From: HdN1 sp964473645
GTDB taxonomy: Bacteria > Pseudomonadota > Gammaproteobacteria > Pseudomonadales > Ketobacteraceae
Length of the DNA stretch: 64,000 bases
Direction of reading: 5' to 3'
NCBI GenBank assembly: GCA_964473645.1
Contig: CAYYPW010000029.1
Coordinates: 1 to 64,000 of the forward strand
Part shown: piece by piece, positions 1 through 9,271 of the stretch
How positions within the stretch are numbered: position 1 is the first letter of the stretch
How the letters are laid out: each line of letters begins with the position of its first letter
Position numbers and translations under genes: made by a program
Notes under the pieces: generated by a model
The model's database searches: none
The model's input: the letters and a program-made list of their open reading frames with translations, nothing else
Told to the model about the DNA's origin: nothing

Positions 1-1602
1 CATATGCTGGAATACAGCGTTGAAGAGATGATAGGCAAGCACATGGATTTTTTCATGGATGACGCGGGGCGTGAGCTGGCCCGCACCAACATGGAAAAAC
101 GCCGAGCCGGGGTTGCCGAACAGCACGATTTTGAATGGATCACCCGCACCGGCAAGCGAATCTATACCGTGATGCAAACCGCCCCCTTGCACACCGAAAC
201 GGGGGAGTTCAGTGGCGCCATTGCGGGTGTCATGGATATCACCCAACGTCGCGAAGCAGAACAAATCATCGCCCGACAAGCCAACTACGATGCGCTCACG
301 CAACTGCCCAATCGTCGCCGCATGGGCGAGGTCCTGGAAAAAGAAATGATGCGCGCCCGTCGCCATAATCATATTGGTGCGGTGCTGTTCATCGATCTGG
401 ATCACTTTAAAAATATCAACGACTCACTCGGTCATCCGATCGGTGATGCGTTGCTGGTTGCCATCGCCAAACGCCTGCAAGAACACGTCCGCCAAGAAGA
501 CACACTGGCCCGCTTAGGCGGCGATGAATTTGTTGTACTGCTGCCCGAACTACACCATGAAGCCGGTAACGCGCTGCTGGATGCCCAGCGCACAGCCTAT
601 AAGTTACAAAGTGCCATCGCCCAGGGCTTTGAGGTAGAGTCCCATACGTTGAGCGTTACCTGCAGTATCGGAATTGCCATCTACCCGCTGGAACAAGACA
701 CCATCCACGATATTATCCGCCAAGCAGATACCGCCATGTATCGCTCGAAGCAAGATGGTCGCAACCTGGTGCGCTTTTTCACCCACGAACTGCAACAAGA
801 AGCAGAGCGCACGCTCGAACTGCAGTTGATGCTGCCCAAAGCGATTGAAGAACAACACTTTGAAGTGTATTTCCAACCCCAGCTTGATCACCAGCAACGC
901 CTGATAGGCGCTGAAGCCCTGTTACGCTGGCCGCATGCTGAGCGCGGCTTCATCTCCCCGTTATATTTCATTCGTGCTGCCGAAGAATCGGGTTTGATAC
1001 ATCCGCTGGGTGACTGGGTGATACGCAAAGTCTGCGAGGCCCTCAAGAGCTGGCAGCAACAAGGCCTGCCGGAATCCTTCGAACGCGTGGCCATCAACAT
1101 CAGCCCGCGTCAGTTCATTGTCGACAATTTTGCCGAGCGCGTGTTTGAGCACGTCACCGCCGCTGGCGTTGATCCCTCCTGGGTCGAACTGGAAATCACC
1201 GAAGGCATGTTGATGTCGAATCTGGATAGCAATATCGCCAAGATGCAGGTGCTCAAGGAAAAGGGTTTTTACCTTTCCATCGATGACTTCGGTACAGGCT
1301 ATTCGTGCTTGAGTTACCTGAAGAGTTTGCCAATTTCCAAACTCAAGATCGACCAGAGTTTCACCCGTGATCTCTCGGCCGATCGTAACGACCGCTCCAT
1401 CGTGCAAACCATTATCATGATGGCGCAGACCTTAGAGCTTGATGTATTGGCTGAAGGCGTGGAAACCCGTGAACAATTCGAGTTTCTTGATCAGCACGGG
1501 TGCCACAAATATCAGGGCTATTATTTTGGCAAACCGGTAAGCACCCGCGAATTCACCCAGAAGTGGATAACGTCCCCACAAAGTGGCGTTAAGCAAGGGT
1601 AG
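1..1602 (+). CDS. PAS-GGDEF-EAL c-di-GMP signalling protein (5' truncated)
   Basis: The reading frame is open to the first base of the window, so the N-terminus is missing. The first ~90 residues are the back half of a PAS domain (YSVEEMIGK, ending in the GVMDITQRREAE linker). A GGDEF domain follows with intact LARLGGDEFVVLLPE near residue 173, so diguanylate cyclase activity is possible. An EAL domain follows with the EALLRW signature near residue 303, NISPRQF, ELEITEG and DDFGTGYS, all consistent with active c-di-GMP phosphodiesterase. It therefore makes and/or degrades c-di-GMP, probably under control of the PAS sensor. Upstream sensor domains cannot be seen. It ends 21 bp before a convergent protease gene. 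Confidence 0.93.
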   Translation, partial: HMLEYSVEEMIGKHMDFFMDDAGRELARTNMEKRRAGVAEQHDFEWITRTGKRIYTVMQTAPLHTETGEFSGAIAGVMDITQRREAEQIIARQANYDALTQLPNRRRMGEVLEKEMMRARRHNHIGAVLFIDLDHFKNINDSLGHPIGDALLVAIAKRLQEHVRQEDTLARLGGDEFVVLLPELHHEAGNALLDAQRTAYKLQSAIAQGFEVESHTLSVTCSIGIAIYPLEQDTIHDIIRQADTAMYRSKQDGRNLVRFFTHELQQEAERTLELQLMLPKAIEEQHFEVYFQPQLDHQQRLIGAEALLRWPHAERGFISPLYFIRAAEESGLIHPLGDWVIRKVCEALKSWQQQGLPESFERVAINISPRQFIVDNFAERVFEHVTAAGVDPSWVELEITEGMLMSNLDSNIAKMQVLKEKGFYLSIDDFGTGYSCLSYLKSLPISKLKIDQSFTRDLSADRNDRSIVQTIIMMAQTLELDVLAEGVETREQFEFLDQHGCHKYQGYYFGKPVSTREFTQKWITSPQSGVKQG

Positions 1603-1623
1603 AATGGCAGTGCGTCGACGCGA

Positions 1624-2976
1624 TTATAAATAGCCCCATTGTTTCAGTCGAGCGTAGGCATATTGCGCCTGCGGCCCCTGATTGACCACCTGTAGAAACC
1701 GTCGGTAATGCTCAGCCGCTTGTGGTGTTTGCTGCATCATTTCGTGGCTGTAGCCTTGTAAAAAGGTAGTACCCGGGTTGCCCGGCATGAGCGTGTCATA
1801 GGCGGTAAATTGTTCCAGCGCGCGTTCAGGCGCTTGCGTCAGCAAATAAGTCATTCCCAATAAATTGTGCGCCTGTGCTTCTTCAGGGTAAATCGCCACC
1901 GCTTTTTCCAGATGGGGGCGTGCTTCCGCTGGCTTGCGTTGGGCGAGCATGCATTTTGCCAGCAATACGCGAGCACAATAATCTTCTCGGGCACGGTGGA
2001 TGGCGTCCCTCAGCAGGGTTTCCGCGCCGACAAAATCTTTCTTGCCCATTTGCCGTTCGGCCTGCTCGAGCGTTTTGATGGCGGGCGCGAGGGCGCGCAA
2101 ACGAGCTGTTTTATCCATATAACGTTCACGGTGCAGGGGCTGATTTCCAGCGTAAACATACTGAGTGTTGGCGGTCTCCTGCGCATTGGCGAATCGCTCG
2201 TCACTCATCGGGTGGGTCGAGAACATCAATTCCAAGGCTGACGGTGACTGGCGGTGCAAACTTCGCAACAAATCCATCAACCCTACCATGCCCTGCGCCG
2301 AATACTGAGCTTTCACCATGTATTCCATGCCTAGTGCATCGGCCTGGCGCTCGTTATCGCGAGAATAACTGGCCAACAATACTTTGCTACTCACTTCCCC
2401 GACCTGTTGCAACAGATCCCCCAAGCCGCCCTGGCCCGGCTGCTGTCCTGTGACAATGCTGATGCCTCCCAGCGCAGCACCCAGCACTGCGCCCCGACTC
2501 ATGCTCGCAGCGGTATGGCGGGCGTTCACATGTCCCAATTCATGCCCGAGTAAGCCAGCCAATTCCGCTTCGTTGTCGAGCGAAATCAAAATTCCGCGAG
2601 TCGCTGCAATACTCCCGCCTGGGAAGGCATAGGCATTTACGTAATTAGCGTTCACTACCCGAAACGAATAGGGCATATGGGGACGTTGCGTCTGACGCGC
2701 CAGCTCAAGGCCCAGCCAACTGATATAGTGCTGCAGGGCCGGGTCTTGCACCACGCCATAATCCGCCGAAAACTGGTGCGGCGATTGCCGCTTGTCGATG
2801 CCGATTTCTTCCTCTTCAGACATCAGCATGAACTGCTGTCTGCCAGTGACCGGGTTGACCGCGCACCCGGTCATTGAGAGGGTCGAGGCCCCTAATGCAG
2901 CCGCACCGCTCAACAGCAAAAAGTGACGTCGCGACAATGACGAGTCAGACAATAGAGAGTTCATTTTTTGCATCAT
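1624..2976 (-). CDS. M48-family metalloprotease with C-terminal TPRs, lipoprotein (BepA-like)
   Basis: Zinc metalloprotease with the gluzincin motif HELGHVNARH near residue 145 and a downstream NERQAD glutamate, followed by TPR-like helices over the last ~150 residues. This is the architecture of BepA/YfgC, a periplasmic protease/chaperone for outer membrane protein assembly. The N-terminus has a twin-arginine-like SRRHFLLL stretch, a hydrophobic segment and a lipobox ending MTGC, so the product is probably an exported lipoprotein. The start is placed at the ATG-ATG pair at 2976/2973 because GAGG lies a few bases upstream; the open frame runs on to 3060 but that extension lacks an export signal. 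Family assignment is firm; equivalence to BepA is inferred. Confidence 0.88.
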   Translation of the reverse strand: MMQKMNSLLSDSSLSRRHFLLLSGAAALGASTLSMTGCAVNPVTGRQQFMLMSEEEEIGIDKRQSPHQFSADYGVVQDPALQHYISWLGLELARQTQRPHMPYSFRVVNANYVNAYAFPGGSIAATRGILISLDNEAELAGLLGHELGHVNARHTAASMSRGAVLGAALGGISIVTGQQPGQGGLGDLLQQVGEVSSKVLLASYSRDNERQADALGMEYMVKAQYSAQGMVGLMDLLRSLHRQSPSALELMFSTHPMSDERFANAQETANTQYVYAGNQPLHRERYMDKTARLRALAPAIKTLEQAERQMGKKDFVGAETLLRDAIHRAREDYCARVLLAKCMLAQRKPAEARPHLEKAVAIYPEEAQAHNLLGMTYLLTQAPERALEQFTAYDTLMPGNPGTTFLQGYSHEMMQQTPQAAEHYRRFLQVVNQGPQAQYAYARLKQWGYL

Positions 2977-3135
2977 GCAACCTCGGCAGGCACGAACTTG
3001 AACACAAGCAACATGATAGCAAACCTGCATCCGATTCCGAGCGCGCAACAAAGGCGCCAATATTGATACAGGCCGGGCAGAGTCAGTAGGCGACAGGTAA
3101 ACTATCTGCAGTGTCCCATTGAATAATCATCTCAC

Positions 3136-4791
3136 ATGACTGAACTCCAGATACTGGCAGGATTCATCAGCGGCTTGGGCCTGTTCCAGGTCGGCATGCT
3201 GTGGCTGGAACAGGCGTTACGTGCGCTTAGCTCCAATTCCTTCCGGCGGGTATTGCGCATCACCACACGGCATCGTTTAGCCGCCATCACCAGTGGCGTG
3301 TTTGTCACCATGCTGGTTCAAAGCAGCACCATGGTCGGCTTGATGTCGATGGCGCTGGCGGGTGCCGGGGTGATTCCGCTGTATAACGCCATCGGTGTGA
3401 TGCTCGGGGCTAATCTGGGCACCACCTTTACCGGTTGGGTGGTCGCTACACTGGGGTTTAAATTGGATTTTGGCGCCTATTCCATGACCCTAATGGGGTT
3501 GGGCGGCCTGGTCATGGTGCTGTTCAACCAACGTGAGCGTATTAACGCCTGGGGTCAAATGCTGGTAGGCATCGGCTGCTTGCTGTTAGGGCTTACCCTG
3601 ATGAAACAAAATATGATGGGGGTGGCCGACCACTTCGATCTGGGTTGGATACGCGAATATCATTCCTTCATGTTTTTGTTGGTCGCCATGGTGATGACCG
3701 CACTCATGCAGGCCAGTTCCGCCACCGTCATGATTGCATTGGCAGCGCTTAACTCTAACATTATTGATTTTGAAGATGCCGCTGCCATGGTGATCGGCGC
3801 CGATGTCGGCACGACATTCACGCTGGTGTTGGGAGCACTCAAAGGTAGCCCGATCAAAAAGCAACTGGCGGCGGCACAATTTATTTTCAATGTGTGTACG
3901 GGCTTGTTTGCCTATTTATTGCTGTTTCCGTTCGCTCGTCAATTGGTGGCGCTGGCGGGGGTCACCGATCCGCTCTATGCATTGGTGGCATTTCACAGTT
4001 TGTTTAATGCCCTTGGGATTCTTTTGATGGTGCCTATCATGCCCTGGTATGCCCACCAAATGGAAAAGCACTTTCAGCGTGATGATGAAGACGTGCGCCA
4101 GTACATTAATAACGTGCCTCCCCGCATGACGCAGGACGCCATCACCGCCATAGGCAAAGAAACCTGCCGTTTGCTGCATCAAACCATCGCCATCAATTTA
4201 CGTAATCTTAAGATTGATCCGCACAGCCTTACTTTGTCTCATCAGGCAGAAGATGATCTACAAAGCCTGTTTCCGCCGAATATCACGTATAACGACAGCT
4301 ATGCGGCGGTGAAAAAACTCGAAGGTGAAATTCTTGCCTATGCCGGCGTTGTGCAAGCGCAAGCCATCAGCACGCCTCAGAGCCAGCATATCTTGCGATT
4401 GTTGTCGGCGGTGCGGCACGGTGTCTATTCCGCCAAATCACTCAAGGATATCCGTGAAAATCTGGCCGCATTCCGTCACGCAGATTCGGCCTCCGTTGAA
4501 ATACTTTATGCCGAACTTACCCAACAGCAGAAGGCCTTTTACACCCGTTTACACACCTTACTCGACCACGCTGCCGATTCCATTTTCGTCGAGGAGGAGG
4601 GCACCAGCTTGCTCAAGGATCTTGAAATCGCCTACCAGCGTGTGCAAACCGATTTGTTCCAGCGCGGCTTGCGTGATGGTGTTACCGAAACCGAACTTTC
4701 GACCAGCCTCAATATCAATCGCGAATTGTATGGCGCATTGAAAAACCTGGTCGAAGGTGTGCTTGATTATGCGGCGCCATCACCTGCCTGA
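3136..4791 (+). CDS. Na/Pi cotransporter family protein (NptA-type, PhoU-like tail)
   Basis: Integral membrane protein with the duplicated QSS-type signature of the Na/Pi cotransporter II family: MLVQSSTMVGLMSMALAGAG near residue 60 and MQASSATVMIALAAL near residue 195, each followed by a GAxxGTTFT segment (GANLGTTFT, GADVGTTFT). The last ~230 residues are soluble and helical, like the PhoU-like tails of bacterial members. Family members import phosphate with Na+ or export it; direction cannot be told here. No pho box or other phosphate gene is adjacent. No strong Shine-Dalgarno is seen before the ATG. Confidence 0.88.
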   Translation: MTELQILAGFISGLGLFQVGMLWLEQALRALSSNSFRRVLRITTRHRLAAITSGVFVTMLVQSSTMVGLMSMALAGAGVIPLYNAIGVMLGANLGTTFTGWVVATLGFKLDFGAYSMTLMGLGGLVMVLFNQRERINAWGQMLVGIGCLLLGLTLMKQNMMGVADHFDLGWIREYHSFMFLLVAMVMTALMQASSATVMIALAALNSNIIDFEDAAAMVIGADVGTTFTLVLGALKGSPIKKQLAAAQFIFNVCTGLFAYLLLFPFARQLVALAGVTDPLYALVAFHSLFNALGILLMVPIMPWYAHQMEKHFQRDDEDVRQYINNVPPRMTQDAITAIGKETCRLLHQTIAINLRNLKIDPHSLTLSHQAEDDLQSLFPPNITYNDSYAAVKKLEGEILAYAGVVQAQAISTPQSQHILRLLSAVRHGVYSAKSLKDIRENLAAFRHADSASVEILYAELTQQQKAFYTRLHTLLDHAADSIFVEEEGTSLLKDLEIAYQRVQTDLFQRGLRDGVTETELSTSLNINRELYGALKNLVEGVLDYAAPSPA

Positions 4792-4824
4792 CCGCCATTG
4801 CTGATACCCTTTAGGCCAGACTTT

Positions 4825-6099
4825 CTATTCAAGTTTGATTGCATAATCCCGCGAATGCGTAGGCGTGTAGTCAGACCCCATGCAAAGCACACGCAATTTG
4901 TTGGTGATGCCACGATTGTGGTAAAGCTCATACAGAATTTGCGCCATACCCGCAAATGCCAATCGTAGTGGATTCATATAAAGTGTCGGCGCGCCCTGCA
5001 AACCCACCTGCGGACGGTACGGCGTGACTGGGCGAAAAGTGCCAAAAACTCTATCCCACAGGAAACCCATTCCACCCCCGATATTTACCAGATTGCCGCG
5101 GGCAGAGTTCTCATTGTTCTCAGCGGAATGATGTAAATAATGGTATGGCCCCTCCGACACCACCACGCTTAACCATCGTACCCAGCGATTGCCCTGAGCA
5201 AAATCGTATAACGCACTTTGATGACTGAATGTCGTTGCGAAGGCCGCAATCATTTTGTAGAAAAAGATAAAGCTTATAACAGCAGCGATATCGTGCGTTA
5301 TCAGTTTTGCAATAGCAGTAAAGACAAACACATAAGGTATCGCGACCACCAGAAACAAGGGAAATGCAAAAAATACGGCTTGTGCGGTCGGTTGAATCAG
5401 CTCCGGCGTCATATGATGGGTGCGATGAAACAGCAGCCAGAATAGCCTACTCTCGTGTGAAAGCCGGTGGGCCCAGTAATGAAAAAAACCGCCAATATTG
5501 GCCACTAACAAAAAGGCCAACCACGCTGGAACCTCAAGCAGCGTCGGGATGCTCAATGCCTGCGCGTGTGTCCATTGCAACACGCTTTCAAAGGCACCAT
5601 ATGCTTGTTCAAAGCGCCACCCCATCAGCCAACCCATAACGCCAATAGTGCCCAGCGTGAGTGCAATCAAAACCGAATTGATACTGTTCAGCGCAAAAAA
5701 GGTGAATAGCTGTTGCAATGGATACGGTCGTTTAAATTGAGTGGGGTAGCATAGATATCCCGCTAAAATAATGCCGGCTGTGGCTATCACATTCAGCGTT
5801 ATCAGCAGCAAGAGTCCAAGTTGGTGAAGCGTAAATCCCACCAGTAAACCCTCTCGCCCCGTTTGAGGCCCAACCTGTTGCCATAGGTCTCGCAATGGCG
5901 CCAGTGTCCAGTTATCGCCCAACCCCGGCCCCAGATAGGCAACATAATGTGCCCAACCCAGAAACCCAACGGCAAAACCAAAGGCAAACAACAGCATGAA
6001 GAGTGTGCCGATCCATTGGTATTTCACGCTGAAACTGGGTGTTTCAGCACGCCATAGTGCATTAATTCCAACGCGCAGTCGAAAGGGTCGGTCGCTCAT
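4825..6099 (-). CDS. Sterol desaturase / fatty acid hydroxylase family membrane protein
   Basis: Several transmembrane helices and the diiron histidine clusters of the fatty acid hydroxylase superfamily: HYWAHRLSH, HRTHH and HYLHH in the expected order. Members use O2 and a diiron centre to hydroxylate or desaturate lipids, sterols or carotenoids; the substrate is not readable from sequence. The start at 6099 is chosen because AGGAG lies six bases upstream; the open frame continues to 6141 without a ribosome site. Divergently transcribed from a TetR gene, with a perfect inverted repeat over its putative -10 region, so it is probably the repressor's target and may be induced by a lipid-like ligand. 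Confidence 0.87.
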   Translation of the reverse strand: MSDRPFRLRVGINALWRAETPSFSVKYQWIGTLFMLLFAFGFAVGFLGWAHYVAYLGPGLGDNWTLAPLRDLWQQVGPQTGREGLLVGFTLHQLGLLLLITLNVIATAGIILAGYLCYPTQFKRPYPLQQLFTFFALNSINSVLIALTLGTIGVMGWLMGWRFEQAYGAFESVLQWTHAQALSIPTLLEVPAWLAFLLVANIGGFFHYWAHRLSHESRLFWLLFHRTHHMTPELIQPTAQAVFFAFPLFLVVAIPYVFVFTAIAKLITHDIAAVISFIFFYKMIAAFATTFSHQSALYDFAQGNRWVRWLSVVVSEGPYHYLHHSAENNENSARGNLVNIGGGMGFLWDRVFGTFRPVTPYRPQVGLQGAPTLYMNPLRLAFAGMAQILYELYHNRGITNKLRVLCMGSDYTPTHSRDYAIKLE

Positions 6100-6162
6100 A
6101 AGCACTCCTGGTTGGCATGACAGAAAGGTCTCCACATCCACTCGACATGGCTGGCTGTGTGA

Positions 6163-6189
6163 TTAGTCAGCCAATGTTACACTGACTAA
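6163..6189. promoter_or_regulatory. Candidate TetR operator between the desaturase and its regulator
   Basis: TTAGTCAG at 6163-6170 and CTGACTAA at 6182-6189 form a perfect 8-bp inverted repeat with an 11-bp centre, a typical TetR-family operator geometry. It lies in the divergent intergenic region and covers the predicted -10 of the desaturase promoter. Binding by the adjacent TetR protein is inferred. Confidence 0.65.
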
Positions 6190-6201
6190 CCAGACTGTCA
6201 A
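6174..6201 (-). promoter_or_regulatory. Putative sigma70 promoter of the desaturase gene
   Basis: On the minus strand a perfect -35 TTGACA (6201-6196) is followed after 16 bp by TAACAT (6179-6174), a 4/6 match to the -10 consensus. The inverted-repeat operator overlaps the -10 and spacer, which would give steric repression. Confidence 0.5.
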
Positions 6202-6243
6202 TTGCTATGATGCGCCCAGGCAAAGTTCGTAGAGGGGAGTTGC

Positions 6244-6891
6244 ATGCAGAGTGAAAAGCCGCGCGCCCAACAGGCAGAGCGAGTGAAAACCGCAATTCTC
6301 GACGCTGCAATACCACTGTTCGCCAAGGGGTTTGAGAGTGTTTCGGTGAAGCAAATTGCGGCGGCAGCAGGGTATAAGCATTCGTTGGTGATGTATCACT
6401 TTGGCACCAAAGAAACGCTTTGGGAGCAGGCGGCCAAGCGGCTTATGCAACGATTTGATCAATCGCATCTATGCTATTTTGCCAAGCTTGCCGCAGCCGA
6501 TTCTGATCGGGAGACGGTGAATAACCAGTTTTTGGCGTTCATTCAGGCCCTGCGTGATCTGCCTGCCTATGGGCAAATATTGTTGAGTGAGGGCTCTCAA
6601 ACCACCGAACGTCTGCGGTGGCTGCACGACAACTACTTTCCATCGATTCTCGGGCAAACACAGTTTGCTGACAATCGAGTCGGCAACGCACTTAAGAAAA
6701 CCACGTTACTGCGGAGCGCAATTGCAGGGGCAATGCTTTATACCGTGGTGGCAGCGCCGCAAATTGCGCGCAGTGCCGAGATGGAGGGGGCTGATACGTC
6801 TATGGATATCTACCCGTTGAGTGATGCAGCAGCGACGCACTTGGCGCAAATGCTGACAGACCTGCTGTTCTCTCATCTGGATTCGCCCTGA
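6244..6891 (+). CDS. TetR/AcrR family transcriptional regulator
   Basis: The N-terminal helix-turn-helix is typical of TetR: AILDAAIPLFAKGFESVSVKQIAAAAG, then YHFGTKETLWEQ, within residues 17-65; the rest is a divergent helical ligand-binding domain. The length of 215 residues is normal. GGGGAG lies just upstream of the ATG. It is divergent from the sterol-desaturase-family gene and probably represses it, and possibly itself, through the inverted repeat at 6163-6189. Ligand unknown. Confidence 0.88.
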   Translation: MQSEKPRAQQAERVKTAILDAAIPLFAKGFESVSVKQIAAAAGYKHSLVMYHFGTKETLWEQAAKRLMQRFDQSHLCYFAKLAAADSDRETVNNQFLAFIQALRDLPAYGQILLSEGSQTTERLRWLHDNYFPSILGQTQFADNRVGNALKKTTLLRSAIAGAMLYTVVAAPQIARSAEMEGADTSMDIYPLSDAAATHLAQMLTDLLFSHLDSP

Positions 6892-7091
6892 TGGGAGACT
6901 TCTATCCTGACACAGGGGGATGTTAAACATAGTCTTTTGCATGGTTCCCTGCGGTGTGTATAAAGGCAGTTAAATAGAGCCAACCGGGGGAACACGCTGT
7001 ATCTTATATTACCTATATGGTACTATCGTGCAGTAATTTGGGGCTAGCCCTCAGATGTACACCCAGCAAGGCCCCGGCGAGAATCAGATCA

Positions 7092-9236
7092 ATGATGAAA
7101 TGGATAAAACGTACGCTCATAACCTTCGTACTGGTGCTGCTGGCGACTGTAATCGGCGGCTCCATCGCTATTTGGCCAATGAACAGCCTGCCCACGAGCA
7201 CGATTCATATCAAGCAACCTCCACAGACTGAGAGGCGTATTCTTCCAGCACTTACACAAGCACTTAAGCCAGCACCCGCAGCCACCGAAGATTCAGCCCA
7301 AAGTACCGCCCCGAGCGTGCTGGCAGGCATCGCCGAACGCGACATCACCACCCCCATCGGGATTCCTAAAATGGGCTACTCGGCTTGGGCGCGTGAGGCC
7401 GATGGATTTCGCACCCGGCTCAAGGCGCGAGCATTTTATTTGAAAGGCGAGGGCAGCCAGCCGGTCGTGATCGTACAGGCCGATCTACCGGCATCGTCGC
7501 TAGTGCTGCGCCACAAAGTGGCCGAAACCGTGGCCAAAGCGACCGATATTCCCTTTTCAGCGATCACCATCCACGCCACCCATACTCACAGCGGCCCTGG
7601 TCAGTATTACGAAAGTGACTTCTACAACACCTTCGGCTCAAATAAGCCGGGTTTTGATCCGGACGTCTTCAGCTTTCTGGCGCAGCAGATCAGCGACGCC
7701 GTTATCGACGCCTGGAGAACCCGCCAACCTGCGCGCATCGCCGTGGGCGAAACCGAGATCTACGGCGCCACCAAAAATCGCTCCATCGGTGCCTATGTCC
7801 AGAACCATAACGTTCAAGATAAGCGGGCGGATGATGCCGCCGCGTTACGGGCCGTCAACCCGAAAATCACACTGGTGCGTATCGACGTTCAGGATAGCGA
7901 TAGCCAATGGAAACCCCTGGGCGCGTTCAGCACTTTCGCCATCCACGGCACAGGTATTCCGCCTTTCACCCATCCCTACCACGGCGATGTCTGGGCATTC
8001 ATGGAGCGCGATCTCGAAACCCGCATTACCAATCGCTATCACCCCAGCTGGAAACCCATTCACGGCCCCTTCGAAGCCAACCATGGTGACAACAACCCCA
8101 ATTATCACACGGGGCTGCGCGGCGACAGCGAAACCCGCCGTATTGGTCTGATGATCGCCCGCCAAACCTGGGCGTTATTCCGCGAACTTGACAGTCAATT
8201 GAAAGACAACCTGGTCATTCGCCATGCCATGCGTGAAATCGACCTGCTCAATCCTCGTGGTGACGAAGCACAACCCTTGTGTGATCGCGCCATCGTCGGC
8301 GCTGCTACCGTTGGCGCCGCCAAGGGCGACGAAGTGTTCCCGATTTCTTACCTGCCGCCTTTTGCCGCAGGCTGGCCGAAAAAAATCTTCGCCGACAATT
8401 GTCATGCGCAAAAAAACTGGATGCTGTCCTGGTTACAAGTCTGGGGCCTGCAATCCAACCGTTATCCGCATCGCGTCAATGCCAGCGCATCGCAAATCGG
8501 CGATCTCGTGCTAATAGGTCTCCCCTTTGAAATCACCTTCGAATCAGGCAACCGCATTCGTGCTGCCGTGCGCCAGGTACTGGCTCAGCAGGCGCTGCAA
8601 CAACAAACAGTTCCCCCAACGTTCATTGCCGTTAGCTCCCACACCAATGGCTTCTTCGGCTACAGCACCACTCCCGAAGAATACAGCCAACAATATTACG
8701 AAGGCGGCCACACCATTTACGGCCCAGGCACTACCGAGTTCCTTTCGCGTACAGCTGCAAAACTGGTGACGGATATGACCACCACCGATGGTTTCAGCGA
8801 TCTGCCCCTGGTATGGACATTTTCGCTTGCCACCGAGCACTATTTTCCACCTCCACGCACCGCCAAAGGTCAACGCAGCGAAACTCGGGCAGCAGTTTAT
8901 ACCGACAACAAAATGGAGCGGGAGGCCTATTGGGCAATGGAGTATCTCGACGTTAACCCCTCACAGTTGGCGTTACACGACCCTCTCCTGCGCGTTGAAA
9001 TCCGTCAAGGCAATGACGATTGGGCACCCATGCTGCAAAATCACCACCCATTGACAGATCAGGGCTATGATTTGCAAATTCGCCATCTAGACGAAGCCCC
9101 CGCTGATATGGGGCGTTATGAAGTGCGCTGGTACAATCCACCGGTCGCCACTGGCGATACACAATACCGAATCGTAGTCGCCGCCAGAGCGGGTCAGGCA
9201 GAATTCCGATCCACCCCTTTTGGCGTATTAAGGTAG
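7092..9236 (+). CDS. Neutral/alkaline ceramidase family protein, nucleophile serine replaced
   Basis: The N-terminus has a cytoplasmic KWIKR patch and one hydrophobic segment, so the protein is exported or membrane-anchored. The body matches the non-lysosomal neutral ceramidase family: AGIAERDITTP, a THTHSGPG zinc motif (His164/His166), IHGTG, a conserved PFEITFESG glutamate and GFFGYSTTPEEY. In known neutral ceramidases the nucleophile serine sits in GDVSPN. Here that position reads GDNNPN (residues 332-337), so Val and Ser are both Asn. Zinc ligands appear kept while the classic nucleophile is lost. The start at 7092 (MMKW) is chosen for its signal-anchor; the frame is open from 7017. It could act on another amide or ester substrate, or be non-catalytic. 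Confidence 0.8.
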   Translation: MMKWIKRTLITFVLVLLATVIGGSIAIWPMNSLPTSTIHIKQPPQTERRILPALTQALKPAPAATEDSAQSTAPSVLAGIAERDITTPIGIPKMGYSAWAREADGFRTRLKARAFYLKGEGSQPVVIVQADLPASSLVLRHKVAETVAKATDIPFSAITIHATHTHSGPGQYYESDFYNTFGSNKPGFDPDVFSFLAQQISDAVIDAWRTRQPARIAVGETEIYGATKNRSIGAYVQNHNVQDKRADDAAALRAVNPKITLVRIDVQDSDSQWKPLGAFSTFAIHGTGIPPFTHPYHGDVWAFMERDLETRITNRYHPSWKPIHGPFEANHGDNNPNYHTGLRGDSETRRIGLMIARQTWALFRELDSQLKDNLVIRHAMREIDLLNPRGDEAQPLCDRAIVGAATVGAAKGDEVFPISYLPPFAAGWPKKIFADNCHAQKNWMLSWLQVWGLQSNRYPHRVNASASQIGDLVLIGLPFEITFESGNRIRAAVRQVLAQQALQQQTVPPTFIAVSSHTNGFFGYSTTPEEYSQQYYEGGHTIYGPGTTEFLSRTAAKLVTDMTTTDGFSDLPLVWTFSLATEHYFPPPRTAKGQRSETRAAVYTDNKMEREAYWAMEYLDVNPSQLALHDPLLRVEIRQGNDDWAPMLQNHHPLTDQGYDLQIRHLDEAPADMGRYEVRWYNPPVATGDTQYRIVVAARAGQAEFRSTPFGVLR

Positions 9237-9271
9237 CCTTGAATCTTTAACAAAGATGGACGGTGCAAATA

